Of a stretch of 64,000 nt of DNA, positions 34,707 through 44,052 are shown in pieces (the first letter of the stretch is position 1; each line of letters begins with the position of its first letter). A program made the translations under genes and the position numbers. Source of the DNA: Marinifilum sp. D714 (GTDB lineage: Bacteria > Bacteroidota > Bacteroidia > Bacteroidales > Marinifilaceae); NCBI RefSeq assembly GCF_030851345.1, contig NZ_JALPNU010000002.1:124001-188000 (forward strand), read 5' to 3'. The notes under the pieces are model-generated. The model had not been told where the DNA came from, did not search any database, and saw only the letters and a program-made list of their open reading frames with translations.

Positions 34707-35390
34707 TCAGTATTTAACTACAATATAACCACTTTTTACATATTCTTTATCTTTAATTATTAACTTAAAGAAGTAGGTTCCTTTAGGTAATTTATCTCCG
34801 GGTCCAAGTTTTACACCAGCATTGTTGTAACCACCATCCCATGCTTCCTGGTTGTTGTAGTTTTTCTTTTCGTAAACTTTGGTTCCCCAACGCGAGAATA
34901 CAATAAACTCGTTTTCCGGATAATTTTCAATTCCCTTAATGTAAAATTTGTCGTTAATATTGTCGTTATTTGGTGAGAATGACGAAGGGATTAATAACTC
35001 AACCTGATTAGGATCAATAACATTGACCATAATAATAGCTTTACTGCAGCGCTTTGCCTGATCACATAATTCGTAATAAATGGTATCTGTGCCAAAACTC
35101 ATCTCGTATGGATAATAAACCATTAAGGTATTATCTTCGATTAAATAAGCTTTTCCGAACTGGTCGGTCTGGCGAAGTATAGACTTTTCGATCTCTTCCT
35201 TAGATGTAAAACTGTCATTTTTTAGGAAGTCGATTTCAATATAAACCACCTCGCTAGCCGAACTTTGGTTTGTAATGGAAACCGTATCGTTTTTGGCAAT
35301 GGGTGGTTCTCCAGTTTGTCCCATACACAATAAACTTGTGCAGAGAGAAAATCCAAGCAATAGCAGTCGAATGGGTAGATTTATTCTCAT
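34707..35390 (-). CDS. Small exported protein with CHU_C-type (type B) T9SS C-terminal domain
   Basis: The 227-residue protein has a signal peptide (about 1-24), one Ig-like or cadherin-like domain (about 30-130, with GEPPIAKNDTVSITNQS) and a C-terminal gliding-motility domain (about 140-227, LLIPSSFSPNNDNINDKFYI, FSRWGTKVYEKKNY, GTYFFKLIIKDKEYVKSGYI). The latter is the type B T9SS signal. SprF/PorP-like partners secrete such proteins, and porP follows 2 bp later. At 227 residues it is far shorter than adhesins such as SprB. Confidence 0.88.
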   Translation of the reverse strand: MRINLPIRLLLLGFSLCTSLLCMGQTGEPPIAKNDTVSITNQSSASEVVYIEIDFLKNDSFTSKEEIEKSILRQTDQFGKAYLIEDNTLMVYYPYEMSFGTDTIYYELCDQAKRCSKAIIMVNVIDPNQVELLIPSSFSPNNDNINDKFYIKGIENYPENEFIVFSRWGTKVYEKKNYNNQEAWDGGYNNAGVKLGPGDKLPKGTYFFKLIIKDKEYVKSGYIVVKY

Positions 35391-35428
35391 ATTAGGGTGT
35401 TGCGTAAAATTAAATTTTAACGCTGTTG

Positions 35429-36430
35429 CTAATGGAGAATTTTAAAAATCAATTCTTTTAAAAGATCTCCTTGTTTCGTGCCTGTATCACCAAATCCTTT
35501 CGATCTTAAATCATATTCTCGCAACATCTCGATTATCGAAACCAATTTCTTTGGATTGTAATTTCTCGATGCAAGTTTATAATCTTTTACGAAATAAGGA
35601 TTGATTCGCAAGCTCGAAGCAACAACTTTTTCGTTTGTTTTATTTTTTAAGAAATAATACTTTAAAACTTTGGAGAAATACGAGTGTAGTAAGGCAATGG
35701 TTACAACTAGAGGATGATTTTTTTCGTTGGTAGAGAAATAGTTTATGATTTGATTGGCCTTTAAGACATCTTTTTTACCTAATGCATTTTGAAGTTCGAA
35801 ATTGTTGTAATCTTTTGATATTCCGATGTTTTTCTCGATATCGATCGGTGTGATTGTATCACTATTTGTAATATTTATGGTTAGCTTTTCTATGGCATTG
35901 GTAATTTTTCCTAAATCGTTACCTAGGAATTCAGCCAAAAGAAAGGCGGCCTTATTATCAACTTTATATTTTAAGTTTGCTGCATATTTTTTAATCCAAT
36001 CTGGAATTTGATTGTCGTATATTTTTTTTGATTCAAAAAGAATACCATTTTGAGCTATATCTTTGGTGAAAGCTTTTCGCTTATCCAATGATTTGTATTT
36101 GTAATTAATAACCAAAATGGTTGATTGTAAGGGATTTTTTACATACGAAGATAATTGATCTATATTCTTGATATTTTGAGCTTCCCTAACAACTACAACT
36201 TGTTTTTCACTCATCATAGGAAATCGTCTGGCAGTTGTAACAATTGTACCTATGTCAGTATCTTTTCCGTAAAGAATAGTTTGATTAAAATCTCTTTCAT
36301 GCTCAGGTAAAGCATTGTCTATAATATAGTCGGTAATCTTATCAATAAAGAAACTTTCTTCTCCCATTAAAAAGTATACAGGAGCAAATTCTTTTTTCTT
36401 AAGGCCTTTAAATATTTCTTCGTATGTCAT
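35429..36430 (-). CDS. holA: DNA polymerase III delta subunit
   Basis: The 333-residue protein is HolA, the clamp-loader subunit that opens the beta clamp. Segments include FAPVYFLMGEESFFIDKITDYI (start), VVREAQNIKNIDQLSSYVKN, and SYFSKVLKYYFLK. It has the three-domain layout of the family (the N-terminal AAA+ region without a functional Walker A motif). It lies 38 bp from the type B protein and 9 bp from amn. Confidence 0.93.
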   Translation of the reverse strand: MTYEEIFKGLKKKEFAPVYFLMGEESFFIDKITDYIIDNALPEHERDFNQTILYGKDTDIGTIVTTARRFPMMSEKQVVVVREAQNIKNIDQLSSYVKNPLQSTILVINYKYKSLDKRKAFTKDIAQNGILFESKKIYDNQIPDWIKKYAANLKYKVDNKAAFLLAEFLGNDLGKITNAIEKLTINITNSDTITPIDIEKNIGISKDYNNFELQNALGKKDVLKANQIINYFSTNEKNHPLVVTIALLHSYFSKVLKYYFLKNKTNEKVVASSLRINPYFVKDYKLASRNYNPKKLVSIIEMLREYDLRSKGFGDTGTKQGDLLKELIFKILH

Positions 36431-36439
36431 TATTCAAAC

Positions 36440-37210
36440 TTAAAATCTAAGGTGTTTAACAGATTTGCGATTGTGCATGATCTCTTTTAAAGCTTCAATT
36501 CCGATTTCCAAATGATCATTCACATAGCTATCGGTTACCAAAGCATCACTTTTATCTGTTTTAACACCTTCCGAAATCATTGGTTGATCTGATACCAAAA
36601 GCAATGCACCAACAGGAATCTCGTTATAGAAACCAACCGTAAAAATGGTAGCTGTTTCCATGTCGATTGCCATAGCACGCGTTTTACTTAGATATTTTTT
36701 GAAACGTTCGTCGTACTCCCATACACGTTTGTTTGTTGTAAATACAGTCCCCGTGTAATAATCTTTTTTTCGATCGGATATTACCTGAGAAACAGCCATC
36801 TGCAATGAAAATGCAGGCAGGGCTGGTACTTCAGGAGGAAGATAATCGTTTGACGTACCTTCACTTCGAATTGCTGCAATTGGCAGAATTAAATCGCCTA
36901 ATTTGTTTTTTCTTTTTAAGCCACCACATTTTCCAAGGAAAAGCACACCTTTGGGTTTAATTGCACTTAGTAGATCCAAAACTGTTGCAGCATTCGGACT
37001 TCCCATTCCAAAATTTATAATGGTAACACCATCGGCCGATGCATTTGGCATTGCTTTGTCTTCGCCCAAAATTTCACAATTGTGCCATTCAGCAAAAAGT
37101 TCCACATAATGGTTGAAGTTTGTAAGCAAAATGTATGGAGTGAATTCTGAAAGTTCACGGCCTGTATATCTTGTAAGCCAGTTTTTTACAATTTCTTCTT
37201 TGGTCTTCAT
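36440..37210 (-). CDS. amn: AMP nucleosidase
   Basis: The 256-residue protein is the short, stand-alone nucleosidase type common in Bacteroidota, with MGSPNAATVLDLLSAIKPKG, FLGKCGGLKRKNKLGDLILP and the substrate segment AIDMETATIFTVGFYNE. It cleaves AMP to adenine and ribose 5-phosphate. It lacks the N-terminal domain of the long E. coli Amn (about 480 residues). It is the first gene of the eight-gene minus-strand operon, which includes holA and T9SS genes. Confidence 0.88.
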   Translation of the reverse strand: MKTKEEIVKNWLTRYTGRELSEFTPYILLTNFNHYVELFAEWHNCEILGEDKAMPNASADGVTIINFGMGSPNAATVLDLLSAIKPKGVLFLGKCGGLKRKNKLGDLILPIAAIRSEGTSNDYLPPEVPALPAFSLQMAVSQVISDRKKDYYTGTVFTTNKRVWEYDERFKKYLSKTRAMAIDMETATIFTVGFYNEIPVGALLLVSDQPMISEGVKTDKSDALVTDSYVNDHLEIGIEALKEIMHNRKSVKHLRF

Positions 37211-37270
37211 AAATGTGTAGCGGTTTTATAAGGAATAATCTTGTAACTTTAGCCGATCAACAGCTTTTTT

Positions 37271-37729
37271 ATGGAAAACTTAAATTTACCAACTTATTCC
37301 TTTAAAATAAAATCTGATCTGCAAAGAAAACTAATTTTCGACAGTATTCGAAAGAAGTACGTAGTATTAACTCCGGAAGAATGGGTGAGGCAAAATTTTA
37401 TTCGATATTTGGTTGAAGAAAAAGATTATCCAGCTTCATTAATTGCGGTTGAAAAAAAAGTTGATGTTAACCTACTGCCACAGCGTAGCGATATTGTTTT
37501 ATACAACCGAAATGCTAATCCGGTTATGATAGTGGAATGCAAAGCCAGCAAAATAAAAATTACACAGGATGTTTTCAATCAGATTGCTCGTTACAATATG
37601 AAACTAAGAGTTCCATTTTTGGTTGTAACCAATGGGTTAAGACATTTTTGTTGTTATATGGATTACGAGAAGAAAAGCTTTAAATTTTTGGAAGACATAC
37701 CCAATTATCAATCAATTAAAGACTTGTAG
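37271..37729 (+). CDS. HsdR N-terminal-type (HSDR_N) nuclease domain protein
   Basis: The 152-residue protein consists of one PD-(D/E)xK domain: RSDIVLYNRNANPVMIVECK gives the Asp and the E-x-K, followed by QIARYNMKLRVPFLVVTNG. It corresponds to the N-terminal nuclease domain of type I restriction R subunits, here without helicase, M or S genes, so it is a solitary protein found widely in Bacteroidota. Function is unknown. Its 3' end overlaps the convergent GNAT gene by 14 bp. Confidence 0.85.
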   Translation: MENLNLPTYSFKIKSDLQRKLIFDSIRKKYVVLTPEEWVRQNFIRYLVEEKDYPASLIAVEKKVDVNLLPQRSDIVLYNRNANPVMIVECKASKIKITQDVFNQIARYNMKLRVPFLVVTNGLRHFCCYMDYEKKSFKFLEDIPNYQSIKDL

Positions 37730-38252
37730 CATTGATTTTTTGAAGTAAATACTCATCTAACCAGCCATTGTGCGTTTTTATCCAATCCTTTTTTAAGCCT
37801 GCTATTTTGAATCCTTGGTTTTGAAATAGTTTTAAGCTGGCCTCATTTTTTGATGTGATGTTACAGTATAATTGGTGAACTTGCAAAACTGAAAATGCAT
37901 AATTGCATAAGGTTTCCAAAGCTTCGGTTGCATAACCTTTTTGTTGATGTTCTCTGTTGTTAATAGAGATTCCAATTCCGGCATGTTGATGAAACGGGTC
38001 AAAATCAAATAGATCTATTAGTCCAACCGGTTCCTGATCTTCTTTTCTTTCAATAACCAAACGCAACTGCTTGCTCTCGAAAATATCAAGATGACTTGTT
38101 TCCAGGTATTGTTTTAAAACAAATAAAGAGAATGGTTTAAGCGTATGACTAACTTCCCAAATTGAGGAATCATTTTCCCAACTGTAAAGCAATTTTAAAT
38201 CGGTTGGTTCCAGTGCTCGTAAGCGAATGTTATTATTCTCTAGAATTTGCAT
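37716..38252 (-). CDS. GNAT-family N-acetyltransferase
   Basis: The 178-residue protein is a RimJ/RimL-type GNAT. It starts NNIRLRALEPTDLKLLYSWEND and has GIGISINNREHQQKGYATEAL (acetyl-CoA loop Q-x-x-G-x-A) and HQLYCNITSKNEASLKLFQNQGF. It acetylates an amine of unknown identity. It is followed on the minus strand by the 3' end of the HSDR_N gene (14-bp overlap). Confidence 0.88.
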   Translation of the reverse strand: MQILENNNIRLRALEPTDLKLLYSWENDSSIWEVSHTLKPFSLFVLKQYLETSHLDIFESKQLRLVIERKEDQEPVGLIDLFDFDPFHQHAGIGISINNREHQQKGYATEALETLCNYAFSVLQVHQLYCNITSKNEASLKLFQNQGFKIAGLKKDWIKTHNGWLDEYLLQKINATSL

Positions 38253-38290
38253 TTTATAGTGCTTTATGAACTAGTTAAACAAGTCGTACA

Positions 38291-41200
38291 TTAATGTTTG
38301 TTATACCATTTAATTTCTCTGGTAAAGGCGTCAAGATATCCTTTTTTGATTACAGAAGAAAGACGATTTTTAGCTTTCGCCTGCGATGAGAATTTTTGAA
38401 AAGTATATCTGGACAAACCATCTTTACCATTAAACAAACGCATGTTATCGGTTCCTAAATTATCGAAATAATTTAAAGGGCGTGCATTTTTCAAGGCCAT
38501 TACCTGTATGGTATAATAATTCTCAGTTTCTAATGAATTGTTGGCAGGCAAGCGTTCACCACGTAAAGATTTTCTAACAAAAGCATCCCAATAGCCATTC
38601 TTTAATACTGTACCCAAATTAAGAATTGCATCTGGTTTTGAATTGTAAGAGCCATAGGTATATCGATACAATCCCGTTTTATCAACAAACACACTTACAT
38701 CACCTAAATCTTTAAAATAGCTTAAAGGCTTAGGATAACGCAGAGCCATTACTTGAATGGTATAAGTGTTGGTACCAGTGTATTGTACACCAGAATATAG
38801 TAATTCATCGTTAATAACGGTCCTAATAAAGGCATCCCAATAACCCATTCTTATTAGTCGATTCATAACCTTAACCGCTTTATCGTATGATTTAAATTTA
38901 CGGTAAGTAAATCGTGTTAAACCATCTTCACCAACATATACTTTTACATTGTCCAGGTTATCGAAAAATTCAGCTTCGATAGGGATTTTAAGTGCCATAA
39001 TCTGAATGGTGTAATAGATTTCACCTCTCTTTTCCTCTTTGGCTACTTTATCGTTTGTTAAAATTTTAATTGTTGGTGATTTGAATCCTTTTTTGGCAAT
39101 TACCTTTTGTGCTTTACTGGCCTCTTTGTAATCTTTGAATTTACCGTAGGTGTAATGATATTTATTGTCAGGACCTTTGGTTTCAATCACTCCATCCAAC
39201 TCTTCGAATAGTTCAGGACGTGGAGAGTTAAAGTTTCCTAAATCCAAAGTAAATGCAAGAGCTCCCGAGTCGATTGCCTTAATATCAGACTTTTTAGAAT
39301 CAATTGTAGATTCTTTTTGTATTGGCTTTTCTTTCTTGATTATCGGTTTATCCTTAATTTCTTTTTGAATTGCTTGATCAACTTTTGCAAGTTCTGTTAC
39401 CTTATCCGGAACAGTTACTTTAGCAGTAGTACTTACATTTGGCAATACTTTAGGTGTTACAACACCTTTAGAAGGTATCGCAATATTCGAATCCGTTTTT
39501 GTTTTGGTAACAGGATTGTCTTTTCTAACTGTGTTGCTTTCCTTTAGTTTTCCTGTATCATTGATTTGATTTATTCCATTATTATTTTTTGATTTTTGAG
39601 TACTGATAATGCTATCTTTTTTAAGCTCTTCTTTTGTTTCAACAACAGGATCAACCTTAGCAATACTAACTTGTTTAACTTCAGGAGTAGCGAATTGTTT
39701 ATTATCAGGAATTGAATCTTTACTACTTTCCAAAGCGCCAACTTGATTAATCTTACTCTCTTCAAAATCTATTAAATCAATAGTTTGTGGATAATCTGCT
39801 TCATCCTTAGTTCTTAGAGTTAATGGTAAAAGAGTAATAACACTATGATTCTCTTTGTTGGCATATTCGAGAGGAATATTCAGAACCGTTCTTAAAGTTC
39901 TGTACCCTTCAGCCATAATTTCAATATCGTATTTTTTACCAGCATCTATAATGAATAAAAATTTTCCAGTAGCGGTGTTTGGAGTGTAAATACCAATGGT
40001 TTTTCCATTTTTACTTACTGTGATTTTAGCACCCCCAACAGGTTTGCCATTGGTGTTTACAATCTTTCCTTTCAGCACAAAAAGACCAGCTTGATCAGCA
40101 TCTGGTGTCTTGATCAAGAAAATGTCAGTTCTCCCCAAACTACCAGTACGGTAGGAAGCAAAGTAAGCTCTTTTCCCATCAGGAGTAGGAGTGTAGTAAA
40201 TATCATCATCAGTTGAGTTGATTGGATATCCAACATTTACAGGAGTAGTCCAACGTCCTTTGATGTTGATACTCTTAAAAATATCCAGACCTCCCATTGT
40301 TTTGTGACCAGCTGAACTGAAATATAAAGTTTTTCCATCAGGATGGATAAAAGGAGCGTCGTCGTTGTATTCTGTATTGATAGCGGGACCCAAGTTTTTG
40401 GCTTTTCCCCACTTGCCATTTGGAAGCTTGGTTACCGTGTAAATATCCATTCCTCCATATCCTCCAGGTCTATCACTAGAGAAAAATATGGTTCGTCCAT
40501 CTGCGGAAATAGAGATATGACTTTCCTTGCTTTTAGAGTTAATGTTTGGTCCTAACTTTTTGGCTTCCGACCATTCATTTCCTTTTAATCTACTCACATA
40601 GATATCTCCACCTTCCGATTCTTTTCGACTCAAGTATCCTGCTTTATAAATATACAGCTCTTGACCATCAGCCGAAATAGAAATCGACGCATCGTGGTCT
40701 ATGGTGTTAAGCTTTGGAATTCCAATAGGTTCACTCCATATTCCATTTTCTTTATGCGAGATGTATATATCCTCAAAGTACTGACCATCGATATCAAGTT
40801 TACTACCGGTACCATTTCTTCTAGAGGTGAAAATCATAGTACTTTCATCAGCAGTAACACCAGGACTGTGTTCGGCAAATTCGGTATTGATTTTATTCCC
40901 TAAGTTGATGATGGATATATTTACTGGTTTTTTTACCAACTCTAAACCATTTTTACACATCTTAATTTCGCGCTGTATTTCGTTGCGAAACTCTGTGTTT
41001 TGTGGCGAAATAATTTGCAGTAAGTCATTATAGACTTTTAATCCTTCCCTGAATTGATAATTGGTGTGGTAGGCTTTTGCCAGATTATAATACACATCAA
41101 TAGCAACATTATTTTTTGAATTGGTGTATTGAATAGATTTTTCGATTAAATCAACCGATTTCGACTTTTCCGAAACAATATTTAGATAGCACAATCCAAG

Positions 41201-41482
41201 TTTAAAGTTCAAATCGGCATTGCGCGAAGCTTGATCTAATAATTCTTTGTATATGCTGGCAGCTTTAGAATAATTTCCATTTGCAAGGAATTTTTCGGCA
41301 ACTTGATACTTTCTTCGATCTTTAATTTTTTGCTTTTTAGGGCTGGCATTAAGAGAGTACGGACTACAAATCCCCATGTAAATAGAGAAAATGACCATTA
41401 AAATTGTCTTTGCTGTAGAAGACAATTGCAGTTTTAGCTTTGGGCCTGTAGTGGGTTTTATATGTTTTAAACTAATTAACAA
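38291..41482 (-). CDS. Large PorE-like protein: TPR, PD40 propeller, CRD, linker and four SPOR-like repeats
   Basis: The 1063-residue protein has a signal-like N-terminus, TPR repeats (about 55-165), a PD40 propeller (about 195-460, with FSSDRPGGYGGMDIYTV), a CarboxypepD_reg-like domain (about 470-550), a Lys/Thr-rich low-complexity linker (about 570-740) and four repeats starting near 744, 824, 907 and 990. The last three begin YTIQVMAL or YTIQIMAL and carry a DGL-x-RYTY core, a SPOR-like pattern. SPOR domains bind denuded septal peptidoglycan. It resembles the PorE-like protein at 31.7 kb, with the OmpA part replaced. Confidence 0.8.
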   Translation of the reverse strand: MLISLKHIKPTTGPKLKLQLSSTAKTILMVIFSIYMGICSPYSLNASPKKQKIKDRRKYQVAEKFLANGNYSKAASIYKELLDQASRNADLNFKLGLCYLNIVSEKSKSVDLIEKSIQYTNSKNNVAIDVYYNLAKAYHTNYQFREGLKVYNDLLQIISPQNTEFRNEIQREIKMCKNGLELVKKPVNISIINLGNKINTEFAEHSPGVTADESTMIFTSRRNGTGSKLDIDGQYFEDIYISHKENGIWSEPIGIPKLNTIDHDASISISADGQELYIYKAGYLSRKESEGGDIYVSRLKGNEWSEAKKLGPNINSKSKESHISISADGRTIFFSSDRPGGYGGMDIYTVTKLPNGKWGKAKNLGPAINTEYNDDAPFIHPDGKTLYFSSAGHKTMGGLDIFKSINIKGRWTTPVNVGYPINSTDDDIYYTPTPDGKRAYFASYRTGSLGRTDIFLIKTPDADQAGLFVLKGKIVNTNGKPVGGAKITVSKNGKTIGIYTPNTATGKFLFIIDAGKKYDIEIMAEGYRTLRTVLNIPLEYANKENHSVITLLPLTLRTKDEADYPQTIDLIDFEESKINQVGALESSKDSIPDNKQFATPEVKQVSIAKVDPVVETKEELKKDSIISTQKSKNNNGINQINDTGKLKESNTVRKDNPVTKTKTDSNIAIPSKGVVTPKVLPNVSTTAKVTVPDKVTELAKVDQAIQKEIKDKPIIKKEKPIQKESTIDSKKSDIKAIDSGALAFTLDLGNFNSPRPELFEELDGVIETKGPDNKYHYTYGKFKDYKEASKAQKVIAKKGFKSPTIKILTNDKVAKEEKRGEIYYTIQIMALKIPIEAEFFDNLDNVKVYVGEDGLTRFTYRKFKSYDKAVKVMNRLIRMGYWDAFIRTVINDELLYSGVQYTGTNTYTIQVMALRYPKPLSYFKDLGDVSVFVDKTGLYRYTYGSYNSKPDAILNLGTVLKNGYWDAFVRKSLRGERLPANNSLETENYYTIQVMALKNARPLNYFDNLGTDNMRLFNGKDGLSRYTFQKFSSQAKAKNRLSSVIKKGYLDAFTREIKWYNKH

Positions 41483-41670
41483 TAACTAAATATAACTTTT
41501 ATAAGTTAATAACGCCAGAGAATCTGATAAAAAAGATGTAATTGTTAATAAAAACTTCCTTTCTATCAGGTTGATTCGCCTTTCTGATAAATGTAATTAT
41601 ATAATTCTGCAATAAATAGACAAAATAAATAAAAATGTAACATTATTTAAGCATATCTATTTATAAAACA

Positions 41671-41703
41671 CAAAAAAAGCCGAAGAATAAAATTCAACGG
41701 CTC
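41671..41703 (-). terminator. Intrinsic terminator of the E2 gene
   Basis: On the minus strand AGCCGTTGAA and TTCTTCGGCT form an imperfect stem, followed by TTTTTTT. It lies 22 bp after the E2 stop. Confidence 0.85.
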
Positions 41704-41724
41704 AAATTTATGCTAAAAAGGCAA

Positions 41725-43035
41725 CTATATATTTCTATCGGTGTCGAAATTCTCAAGGTATTCAGCCACTCGTTTAAGGAACATTCCACCAAGAGCTCCA
41801 TCAACAACTCTGTGATCGTAAGACAGAGAAAGAACCATAATGTTTCTGATTCCAATGGTATCGCCCTGAGGGGTTTCAATAACGGCTGGCTTCTTTTTAA
41901 TGGCACCAACTGCTAGAATTGCCACTTCTGGCTGATTGATGATTGGAGTACCAGTTGTACTGCCAAATGCGCCCAGGTTTGTAATGGTGAAAGTGCTTCC
42001 TTGAATTTCATCTGGTTGCAATTTGTTTGCTCTGGCGCGATCAGCCAAACTATTAACTTGTTTGGTAATTCCAACAAGGTTTTTCTCATCAGCTGATTTT
42101 ATGACTGGAACAATTAAATTCCCGCTAGGCAAAGCTGTTGCCATTCCGATGTTAATGAATTTTTTACGGATAATCTTGTCACCATCAACAGAAACATTAA
42201 CCATTGGATAATCTTTCAATGCTTTTGTAACGGCTTCCACAAAAATAGGAGTGAAGGTTAATTTTTGACCTTCTTTTTGCAGGAATTCGTTCTTTACTTT
42301 ATTTCTCCATTGCACCAGACCTGTAACATCAACATCAATGAATGAAGTTACGTGAGGCGAAACCTGTTTCGATTGAACCATGTACTGTGCGATAAGTTTA
42401 CGCATTCTGTCCATCTCAATGATTTCAACATTATCTCCATTGTAAGATTGATGTGAAACCGGAGCAGGCGCAGGCGTAGCACTAACCGGAGCAACTATTG
42501 GTTCTGCAATTACAGGATGTGATTTTTTATTTTCGATGAATTGAAGAATATCTTTTTTGGTAATACGCTTGTTTTCACCTGAACCTTGAATTTGATTTAG
42601 TTCTTGTAAGCTAATGTTTTCTTCCTGTGCAATTTTACGAACCAAAGGAGAGATAAACGAACCATTCTCAGTCTTACTTGCTAGTTTAGGTTCAGCTTCA
42701 ACAGTAGTTTCTTCTTTTGGTAATTCAAATACTATTTCTTTTTCCACCTTTACAGGTTCAGAGCTTTTAAGTTCTTCATCACCTAACTCTTCGCCATCAG
42801 GAACTATAATGGCTACCACATCGCCTACTTGGGCAATATCACCTTCTGCGAATAAGAATTTTGCAATTTTTCCCGATTGAGGAGCTGGAATTTCCGAGTC
42901 AACTTTGTCGGTAGCGATTTCAATAATCGACTCTTCTTCTTCAACAAGGTCTCCTTCTTTTTTTAGAAATTGTGTAATGGTTGCTTCTGTGATTCCTTCC
43001 CCCATTGCTGGAATCAATATTTCAATTTTAGCCAT
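41725..43035 (-). CDS. 2-oxoacid dehydrogenase E2, dihydrolipoyllysine acyltransferase
   Basis: The 436-residue protein has one lipoyl domain (lipoyl Lys K44 in ATDKVDSEIPAP), a peripheral subunit-binding domain (about 125-175, FISPLVRKIAQEENI), a Pro/Ala-rich linker and the acyltransferase domain (about 200-436) with the active-site SYDHRVVDGALGG. It takes the acyl group from E1. The fused E1 at 23.8 kb is the likely partner but lies 18 kb away, and the acyl specificity (pyruvate or branched-chain) is not set by this sequence. Confidence 0.93.
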   Translation of the reverse strand: MAKIEILIPAMGEGITEATITQFLKKEGDLVEEEESIIEIATDKVDSEIPAPQSGKIAKFLFAEGDIAQVGDVVAIIVPDGEELGDEELKSSEPVKVEKEIVFELPKEETTVEAEPKLASKTENGSFISPLVRKIAQEENISLQELNQIQGSGENKRITKKDILQFIENKKSHPVIAEPIVAPVSATPAPAPVSHQSYNGDNVEIIEMDRMRKLIAQYMVQSKQVSPHVTSFIDVDVTGLVQWRNKVKNEFLQKEGQKLTFTPIFVEAVTKALKDYPMVNVSVDGDKIIRKKFINIGMATALPSGNLIVPVIKSADEKNLVGITKQVNSLADRARANKLQPDEIQGSTFTITNLGAFGSTTGTPIINQPEVAILAVGAIKKKPAVIETPQGDTIGIRNIMVLSLSYDHRVVDGALGGMFLKRVAEYLENFDTDRNI

Positions 43036-43323
43036 GTGTGATTGTTTTTTTGATACCCATTAAGTTAGGCAATCCCGATGAATATTTAAATAGAAATCGG
43101 GCATAGTGTTTAATTGATTGTGTTTATTTAGTCTAAATACTATGCGAATTTAATAAAATTGAAGAAAAAGACAAACGTATCCGAAGATACAATTTATCGA
43201 TAAGGAGATAGATAGAAGCTAAAGTCTCAAGTTACAAACTCAAAGTATAAAGTATAGAATATAAAGAGGGGCAGATGTTTGTGATCAATGCACATCCTCC
43301 CGAATTTTGTAACTGCTAACCAT

Positions 43324-43944
43324 TTACAAATTTTGATTAAAAGGAGTACGGTGTAGAATCGATCTTCCCAGGGTAATTTCATCGGTATATTCCAGTTCAT
43401 CGCCAATGGATACCCCTCGCGCAATAGTTGTGATGTTTACATCAAATTGATTTAGTTTTTTGTATAGGTAGAAGTTGGTAGTATCGCCTTCCATGGTTGT
43501 GCTTAAGGCAAGAATTACCTCTTTCATTTTGCCTTCATTGGCTTTTGCAATTAAAGGATCAATTTGCAAATCGCTGGGACCGATTCCATCCATAGGAGAT
43601 ATGATTCCACCCAAAACATGATAAATTCCATTGTATTGCTGAGTGCGTTCTATCGACATTACATCGCGAATGCTTTCAACCACACAAATAATTTCATGGT
43701 CGCGCTTTGGATTCGAACAGATATCACACACATCTGTATCAGAAATGTTATAGCAAGATTTACAGTGCTTGATTTCATCGCGAAGTTGAGTAATTGAAGA
43801 ACCAAAACGATGCACATCTTCCTTGGGCTGATTTAGCAAATGCAAAACCAGGCGTAATGCAGTTTTTCTTCCAATACCTGGAAGTTTAGAAAATTCGGCA
43901 ACTGCATTTTCCAATAGTTTCGATGGGAAATTGGTATAGCTCAT
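43324..43944 (-). CDS. recR: Recombination mediator RecR
   Basis: The 206-residue protein has the helix-hairpin-helix start ([18 protein letters not shown]), the zinc motif with Cys61, Cys64, Cys73 and Cys76, and a Toprim domain (about 80-175, with [12 protein letters not shown] and [13 protein letters not shown]). It acts with RecO or RecF to load RecA at gaps. It lies 109 bp from the sodium symporter gene, divergent. Confidence 0.95.
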   Translation of the reverse strand: MSYTNFPSKLLENAVAEFSKLPGIGRKTALRLVLHLLNQPKEDVHRFGSSITQLRDEIKHCKSCYNISDTDVCDICSNPKRDHEIICVVESIRDVMSIERTQQYNGIYHVLGGIISPMDGIGPSDLQIDPLIAKANEGKMKEVILALSTTMEGDTTNFYLYKKLNQFDVNITTIARGVSIGDELEYTDEITLGRSILHRTPFNQNL

Positions 43945-44052
43945 TTTGTCTTCAATTCTTAAGTTTAGCTCAAAAGTAATAAAAAACCTGTCAGGTTTCT
44001 GAAAGCTGATAGCTTTGATTATTTTTGATCTTCATTCTTAAAAAGATCAACT

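Noticed and set aside
37271-37729. Type I restriction-modification system
   Set aside because: Only the N-terminal nuclease-like domain is present; no helicase, hsdM or hsdS is near.
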